21,288 nucleotides of DNA from an uncultured Bacilli bacterium (GTDB lineage Bacteria > Bacillota_I > Bacilli_A > RF39 > UBA660), in contig CANQFF010000013.1 of NCBI GenBank assembly GCA_947598345.1, positions 1 through 21,288 on the forward strand. The letters are read 5' to 3'. The notes under the pieces are model-generated. The model saw only the letters and a program-made list of their open reading frames with translations, made no database searches and was not told where the DNA came from. A program made the translations under genes and the position numbers. Positions 16,335-21,288 of this stretch are shown here, one piece after another (position 1 is the first letter of the stretch; each line of letters opens with the position of its first letter).

Positions 16335-17318
16335 TTACTCGTTTGTTTTATTTATTAAATAATAATTATCTAATAAATTTATCAATTCTTCTTTTGTAGT
16401 CGTTTTAAATATTTGTTCCTTTAATTCTTTTGCATTTGGTAATCCTTTCAAATACCAGGCACAATGACTTCTTATTTCTAACATTGCTACTTTATATGGT
16501 TTTGTTTTCAGTAACAATTCTAAATGCTTTTTTATCATATCAATTTTTTCTTTTAAGGTTACCTCTTTAGGTTCAATACCATTTTCAAGATATTCAACAC
16601 ACTCTTTAATAAGCCATGGATTTCCAAGAACACCTCTTCCTATCATAACTGCATCGCATCCTGTTTCATCTAGCATACGCTTAGCATCAAAAGCAGTTTT
16701 AATATCACCATTACCAATTACTGGAATATTAACTGCATCCTTTACTGATTTTATTATACTCCAATCAGCATTACCACTATAGCCTTGCTTTCGAGTTCTT
16801 GGATGAACTGTAATCGCACTAGCTCCAGCTTTTTCTATAATTTTAGCTATCTCTACAGCATTTATACTATTTTCATCCCAACCGCTACGAATCTTTACTG
16901 TAACAGGGCAATCAACTGACTTAACAACAGATGAAACAATATCATAAACCTTATCTGGTGATTTTAATAAAGCACTACCAGCTTGAGAAGAAATAGCAAC
17001 TTTAGGAACAGGACATCCCATATTAATATCTATTATATCTGGTTTCATATTTTCAAAAATATATTTTGCTGCATACACAAAAGATTGCTTGTCACTTCCG
17101 AATATTTGTTGTGAGATTGGTCTTTCAAAATCAGTCATATATAACATATCTTTAGTCTTTTTACTACCATACATAATAGCTTTATCACTTACCATTTCAG
17201 CTACTATTAACCCAGCTCCCATTTGTTTTATTATTGTCCTATATGCACTATTAGATATACCTGCCATTGGCGCTAAGACCACTCTATTTTTAATCTCTAC
17301 ACTACCTATTCTAAACAT
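16335..17318 (-). CDS. dus: tRNA-dihydrouridine synthase
   Basis: FMN-dependent enzyme of 327 residues that reduces uridines in the tRNA D-loop. It has the TIM-barrel start VVLAPMAGISNSAYR, the catalytic-Cys motif INMGCPVPKV (Cys102), VHPRTRKQGYSG (171-182, His172), the phosphate-binding IGNGDI (201-206) and IGRGVLGNPW. The most similar group is DusB. After Cys102 the usual Lys/Asn-rich segment before AGSALL is AISSQ, which is unusual, though the key Cys is intact. The ATG has AGGTG five bases upstream within the 8-nt gap after the GNAT-fusion gene. The position modified cannot be told from sequence. No terminator was seen before the next promoter. Confidence 0.93.
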   Translation of the reverse strand: MFRIGSVEIKNRVVLAPMAGISNSAYRTIIKQMGAGLIVAEMVSDKAIMYGSKKTKDMLYMTDFERPISQQIFGSDKQSFVYAAKYIFENMKPDIIDINMGCPVPKVAISSQAGSALLKSPDKVYDIVSSVVKSVDCPVTVKIRSGWDENSINAVEIAKIIEKAGASAITVHPRTRKQGYSGNADWSIIKSVKDAVNIPVIGNGDIKTAFDAKRMLDETGCDAVMIGRGVLGNPWLIKECVEYLENGIEPKEVTLKEKIDMIKKHLELLLKTKPYKVAMLEIRSHCAWYLKGLPNAKELKEQIFKTTTKEELINLLDNYYLINKTNE

Positions 17319-17326
17319 ATAGACAC

Positions 17327-18172
17327 CTATTTAGTATTTAAATAATTTTTAACAATTTCATATTTAACTTTATCTTTTGGTCTCGTTGATGATTTCAAAT
17401 ATTCATAATATTTTTCTAAGCTTTCAAGATAGTATTTACCAAATTTTTCTATTTTATAATCCTCTTTAGTATCTAAGACACATTCAATTTTATCGTTTAA
17501 TTTATACCAACCATTACCTTTAGGTTCTAAATTGAATTTACTCTTAAGCTCATTTAATCCTTTTTCAGTTACTGCGATATCAAGATCACCTGCAGTTGGA
17601 AATAAATCCCTTAAAACTAAAGCACCAGATGAAAGTACCCAAAATTCATTAGTATCAATATTTAGAGTTTCTATTAATTTTATTAACTCTCCTTTATTCA
17701 TCCTTTTTTGATGATTTGTATCAATATAATATAATTTTTCTCCGTTATTTAAATTTTTCATGTATACAGCGCCAAATTTTTCATAATAATTAATTAAATT
17801 AGTTTTTAAATAAAGTCTAACAAATCCTCTTTCTTTTGCTTCTTCTAATATTGCGTCATTAAGTATCTTGGAATATCCATTACCCCTATATTCTTTTTTT
17901 ACATACATTGTTGCGTACCAAGGAGATAAGTTAGTTTTCTCATCTCCATCTTCTGGGAATAAAGATATAAAACCTACTAATTTATCATCATTTAACAATA
18001 CTAATTTACAAAACTTAGGATTATTTAAATTTTGAATAACTTTTTCTCTTTTTTTATTTAACTTATCTTCTAACTCTTTACCAGATAAATTACTTCCCCA
18101 CTCTTCGTGCTCCAAAGAAAGAACTTCATCTAAATATTGCATTTTTTCTTTTATATTATATATTTTTAACAT
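17327..18172 (-). CDS. GNAT acetyltransferase fused to a nucleotidyltransferase-like domain
   Basis: 281 residues in two parts. Residues 1-150 are a GNAT acetyltransferase; the acetyl-CoA loop is YRGNGYSKIL (95-104), and the closing strand is YYEKFGAVYM (129-138). Residues 155-281 start with a short helix and contain SSGALVLRDL (181-190) and AGDLDIAV (194-201), with Asp196 and Asp198 in the spacing of a Pol-beta-type nucleotidyltransferase active site. The second domain resembles small stand-alone proteins of gut Firmicutes that I recall only as uncharacterised. The acceptor of either activity is unknown; a tRNA- or small-molecule-modifying role is possible. The ATG has AAGGAG eight bases upstream. 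It lies 17 nt after dnaE and 8 nt before dus. Confidence 0.78.
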   Translation of the reverse strand: MLKIYNIKEKMQYLDEVLSLEHEEWGSNLSGKELEDKLNKKREKVIQNLNNPKFCKLVLLNDDKLVGFISLFPEDGDEKTNLSPWYATMYVKKEYRGNGYSKILNDAILEEAKERGFVRLYLKTNLINYYEKFGAVYMKNLNNGEKLYYIDTNHQKRMNKGELIKLIETLNIDTNEFWVLSSGALVLRDLFPTAGDLDIAVTEKGLNELKSKFNLEPKGNGWYKLNDKIECVLDTKEDYKIEKFGKYYLESLEKYYEYLKSSTRPKDKVKYEIVKNYLNTK

Positions 18173-18189
18173 AAAACCTGCTCCTTTAT

Positions 18190-21123
18190 TTAATATTTTA
18201 ATTTTATAATTTCATTCGCTACTAATTGGTATTCATCAAATCTTTTTTCTACTCTACCTTTTACTTTAATTATATCGCCGTGTTTTAAATCTTTATTTAA
18301 TTCATATATTTTTGGAAATATTACAACATCAGTTGTTGAAACTTCATCACTACCACTTATAAAGCACATCTTCTCTCCTTTAGAAGTATTTATTTCCTTT
18401 AATTTATCGATATATATTATAATAGAAATTTTCTCATCAAAATAATTTTCTAATTCATTTAAATTAATATATATATTCTCCTTTATTTTAAAATGTGTAA
18501 CTGGATTATTAGTCAAATAAAATCCAAATACTGATAATTCATATTCCATTAATTCTTTATTAGTATATTCATCTACCTTAATTAATTCTGGTTCTAAAGC
18601 AAATTGTCTATCTAAATCTTTAATTAATTCACCATAATTAATTATTAAATCTAAATTAGTTATCAAAGTTTTTCTATTATATCCAAAATTATCAAATGCA
18701 CCTGAATATATTAAAGATTCAATAGTTTTTGATGTAACACTCTTACCATAACATCTTCTTACGAAATCATATATATCAATAAACTTTCCATCATTCCTTG
18801 CGTTTATTATAATTTCGCTTGAGGCTACCCCAACATTTTTTATATTAGAAAGAGGAAATCTAATACCATTAGATTCTATCTTATATTTTTTTTCACTGAT
18901 ATTTATATCTGGTTTTAATATGTTAATATTCTTTTTCTTAGCTTCATATATGTATTGTTTTGTTTTACTATCATCATTTATTTCCATAGATAATAAATAT
19001 GTTATAAAATCTTTAGGATAATATGCTTTTAAATATGCCATTTTATATGCAACTATTGAATAACCAATAGAATGTGATTTATTAAATCCATACTCTGCAA
19101 ATTTAAGCATGTGCGTATAGACATTATGTACTATCTCTTTATCATATCCTTTATTTATAGCTCTAGAAGTAAAAGTTTTTTCTTCTTTAAGAAGGATATC
19201 TTTTTTCTTCTTACTCATGGCTTTTCTTAAAATATCAGCTTCACCTAAAGTATAGTCTGCCATAATTCTGGCTATTTGCATTATTTGTTCTTGATAAATT
19301 ATAATACCATAAGTAGATTTTAATATAGGTTCTAGGGATGAATCAATATATTCTACTTTTTCCTTACCATTTTTACGATTTATATAAGTAGGGATATTTT
19401 GCATAGGACCTGGTCTAAATAACGCAATAGCTGCAAATAAATCATCCATAGAAGTAACTTTAAGTTTTTTTAAAAAATTAATCATACCACTAGATTCAAA
19501 TTGAAAAATTCCAATAGTGTCAGCCTTGTTAAAAATATCTAGTGCTTTTTTATCATTTAAAGGTATTTCATCAAATTTAATATTAGTATTATAATTATTA
19601 TTTATACTATCAATTATATTATGAATAGTTGTTAAATACTTTATGGCCAAAAAATCCATTTTTAATAAACCTATTTCCTCTAAATATTCATGGTCATACC
19701 CACTTACATAAAAATCATGGCTCTTATCTAATGGTATTATTTCATCTAAATCTACATTAGACATAACAACACCCGATGCGTGTATTGAAGAATGTCTTTT
19801 TAAACCTTCAAACTTATTAGCTATTTTATAACACTCTTTTAAAGATGGTTTTCTATCTAACAAATTTTTAATTTTTTTATTTTCAGCATAATTCTCTTTT
19901 AAAGTTTTTCTAGAATCAATAAGTTTGCTTAATATATCTACTGAATCAATATCAATATCCATAGCTTTAGCTATGTCTCTAATAGCTTGTTTAGCTCCAA
20001 GCGTTCCAAAAGTTATTATTGGAACAACTCTTTTAGATCCATATTTATTTATACAATAATCTATTACTTTTTGTCTTTTATCATGCTCAAAATCGATATC
20101 AATATCTGGCATGGTAACTCGCTGTGGATTTAAAAATCTTTCAAATAAAAGATTATACTTAATAGGATCAACATCAGTTATCATAAGACAATATGATACC
20201 AAAGATCCAACCGCACTTCCTCTTCCGCTACCAACAATTATATTACTATCTTTCGCATACTTTACAAAGTCAGAAACAATTAAAAAATAATCACAAAATC
20301 CCATTTCATTAATTACATCTAATTCGTACTTAAGTCTTTTTATATATACTTCTTTTACCGAATCTCCAAAATGATCCCTTAATCCCTTTATACATTTTCT
20401 TTTTAAATATGTAAAACTATCCACACCGTCTTCATTAATAAATTTTGGCATAAGATTTTGTTTAAATTTTATTTGTACATTACACAATTCTGTAATTAAA
20501 TGATTATTTTTTATACTACTAGGATATTTATTATTAAATTCTTCTTCCGTTAATATATAATTATTTAATTTATCATCATCGATAAAATTGATAGTTGTAT
20601 TTGTTCTTACTGCATCTAAATATTTTATATACACACTATCTTGCCTATTTAAATATAAAGTTTCATTTAAATAAACAGAGTTATCGTAATTAATTTCTTT
20701 ATATTCATCTAAATTTTTATACCCAATAAATATATTTTTATAAAGTTTTTCTATTTTTTCATATAAATCTATACTTTCAAAAGGAATTATACACAATAAA
20801 TCTTTACTATACACTTCCAACATATGAAAATCTAACTTACTTTCACTAGAAAGTGTGCATAACTTTATTAAATTTTTATATCCATCATAATTTTGTGCAT
20901 AAAGTATAATTTTTTTATCTTCATACTCTATTTCTAATCCAATTATTGGTTTAATATCATTATTTATACACAATTTATAAAAGTCCATAACGCCATACAT
21001 ATTACTATCAGTTATGGAAAGAGATTTTATGTTATTAGATTTAGCAAATTCAACTAAATCTTTTATTTTTATTAACGACATTTGTAAACTATTATCAGTT
21101 TTAATATAAAGTGGCGTATACAT
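18190..21123 (-). CDS. dnaE: DNA polymerase III subunit alpha, DnaE type
   Basis: Family C replicative polymerase, 977 residues, shorter than the roughly 1100-1160 of typical DnaE. The N-terminal PHP domain is degenerate: the normal HLHVHS is PLYIKT (residues 3-8) and TDHG becomes TDSN, so metal-dependent proofreading is unlikely. The polymerase core is intact: GSGRGSA (298-304), catalytic Asp340 and Asp342 in PDIDIDF, and the third Asp490 in LLKMDFL. A helix-hairpin-helix-like region with DFVRRCYG and SGAFD lies near 770-820, and a C-terminal OB-fold (about 880-977) ends the protein. It lacks the PolC exonuclease insert. The ATG has GGAGGG five bases upstream. First gene of the operon with the GNAT fusion and dus. 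Confidence 0.96.
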   Translation of the reverse strand: MYTPLYIKTDNSLQMSLIKIKDLVEFAKSNNIKSLSITDSNMYGVMDFYKLCINNDIKPIIGLEIEYEDKKIILYAQNYDGYKNLIKLCTLSSESKLDFHMLEVYSKDLLCIIPFESIDLYEKIEKLYKNIFIGYKNLDEYKEINYDNSVYLNETLYLNRQDSVYIKYLDAVRTNTTINFIDDDKLNNYILTEEEFNNKYPSSIKNNHLITELCNVQIKFKQNLMPKFINEDGVDSFTYLKRKCIKGLRDHFGDSVKEVYIKRLKYELDVINEMGFCDYFLIVSDFVKYAKDSNIIVGSGRGSAVGSLVSYCLMITDVDPIKYNLLFERFLNPQRVTMPDIDIDFEHDKRQKVIDYCINKYGSKRVVPIITFGTLGAKQAIRDIAKAMDIDIDSVDILSKLIDSRKTLKENYAENKKIKNLLDRKPSLKECYKIANKFEGLKRHSSIHASGVVMSNVDLDEIIPLDKSHDFYVSGYDHEYLEEIGLLKMDFLAIKYLTTIHNIIDSINNNYNTNIKFDEIPLNDKKALDIFNKADTIGIFQFESSGMINFLKKLKVTSMDDLFAAIALFRPGPMQNIPTYINRKNGKEKVEYIDSSLEPILKSTYGIIIYQEQIMQIARIMADYTLGEADILRKAMSKKKKDILLKEEKTFTSRAINKGYDKEIVHNVYTHMLKFAEYGFNKSHSIGYSIVAYKMAYLKAYYPKDFITYLLSMEINDDSKTKQYIYEAKKKNINILKPDINISEKKYKIESNGIRFPLSNIKNVGVASSEIIINARNDGKFIDIYDFVRRCYGKSVTSKTIESLIYSGAFDNFGYNRKTLITNLDLIINYGELIKDLDRQFALEPELIKVDEYTNKELMEYELSVFGFYLTNNPVTHFKIKENIYINLNELENYFDEKISIIIYIDKLKEINTSKGEKMCFISGSDEVSTTDVVIFPKIYELNKDLKHGDIIKVKGRVEKRFDEYQLVANEIIKLKY

Positions 21124-21146
21124 ACAATCCCTCCAACATATATTTT

Positions 21147-21152
21147 ACTATA
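21147..21152 (-). promoter_or_regulatory. Candidate -10 box for dnaE
   Basis: TATAGT on the minus strand, 24 nt upstream of the dnaE ATG. No good -35 box is seen; the tandem repeats lie where it would be expected. Confidence 0.3.
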
Positions 21153-21163
21153 AATCCTAAACA

Positions 21164-21209
21164 ATTTAAATAAAATTTAACAAAATATTTAAATAAAATT
21201 TAACAAAAT
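21164..21209. repeat. 23-bp tandem repeat upstream of dnaE
   Basis: Two perfect adjacent copies of a 23-bp AT-rich unit beginning ATTTAAATAAAATTTAACAA, at 21164-21186 and 21187-21209. The second runs into the palindrome TTTAACAA-AATA-TTGTTAAA (21199-21218). Such repeats can be operators or fast-changing spacers; the role is unknown. Confidence 0.7.
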
Positions 21210-21255
21210 ATTGTTAAACATTAGTTAAAATGTTACCGATTTGTAATATAGATAA

Positions 21256-21278
21256 CAAACAAAGGTAAACTTTGTTTG
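21256..21278. repeat. Inverted repeat near the right edge of the window
   Basis: CAAACAAAG and CTTTGTTTG pair perfectly around GTAAA (9-bp stem). A T-tract on the minus-strand 3' side is weak, so a terminator for an upstream gene or an operator are both possible. No gene is seen between 21124 and 21288. Confidence 0.45.
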
Positions 21279-21288
21279 AAATAATATT

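Overview
The window is very AT-rich, uses the standard code (all Trp codons inside the intact frames are TGG) and carries 15 confident protein genes, every one on the minus strand. Pyruvate formate-lyase, a short DnaE, LspA, a CtpE-type ATPase and A/T-rich Shine-Dalgarno-led genes point to a low-GC Firmicute. An uncultured gut-associated member of the Bacilli near the Erysipelotrichia or the Mollicutes is my inference; no marker here proves it. I found no tRNA, rRNA, CRISPR array, transposase or phage gene.

Layout in the direction of transcription (from high to low coordinates). (1) dnaE, a GNAT/nucleotidyltransferase-like fusion and a tRNA-dihydrouridine synthase lie 8-17 nt apart as one operon (16335-21123), with tandem repeats and palindromes upstream of dnaE. 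(2) Two zinc-ribbon membrane proteins (14249-16221) follow a good promoter with a palindrome over its -35 box, and end in a strong terminator. (3) lemA, a DUF2207 membrane protein and a radical SAM/SPASM enzyme (10331-14066) form a tightly overlapped unit that also ends in a terminator. (4) lspA and an RluD-type pseudouridine synthase overlap (8910-10261). (5) pflB and pflA overlap, followed by a DUF1307-like lipoprotein (5380-8831). (6) A CtpE-type cation ATPase, a ZIP metal transporter and a PncC/CinA-type amidase form an operon (1714-5294). (7) An XRE-type DNA-binding protein with a large membrane part lies at the left end (59-1555).

The most notable signal is in block 3. The DUF2207 protein ends in three exact CSSCGGG repeats (six cysteines), where relatives usually have a plain Gly/Ser-rich tail. 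The next gene, a SPASM-type radical SAM enzyme with all eight auxiliary cysteines, starts inside the end of that tail's coding sequence at a non-ATG codon. Predicted topology puts the tail in the cytoplasm, where such an enzyme could reach it. I propose a membrane-anchored, Cys-rich tail modified by a dedicated, translationally coupled maturase. This is inference from gene fusion-like spacing, tail composition and enzyme class, not demonstrated.

Secondary points are the GNAT/nucleotidyltransferase fusion, a degenerate PHP domain in DnaE, possible operators near 1610-1640 and 16257-16269, and tandem repeats upstream of dnaE.
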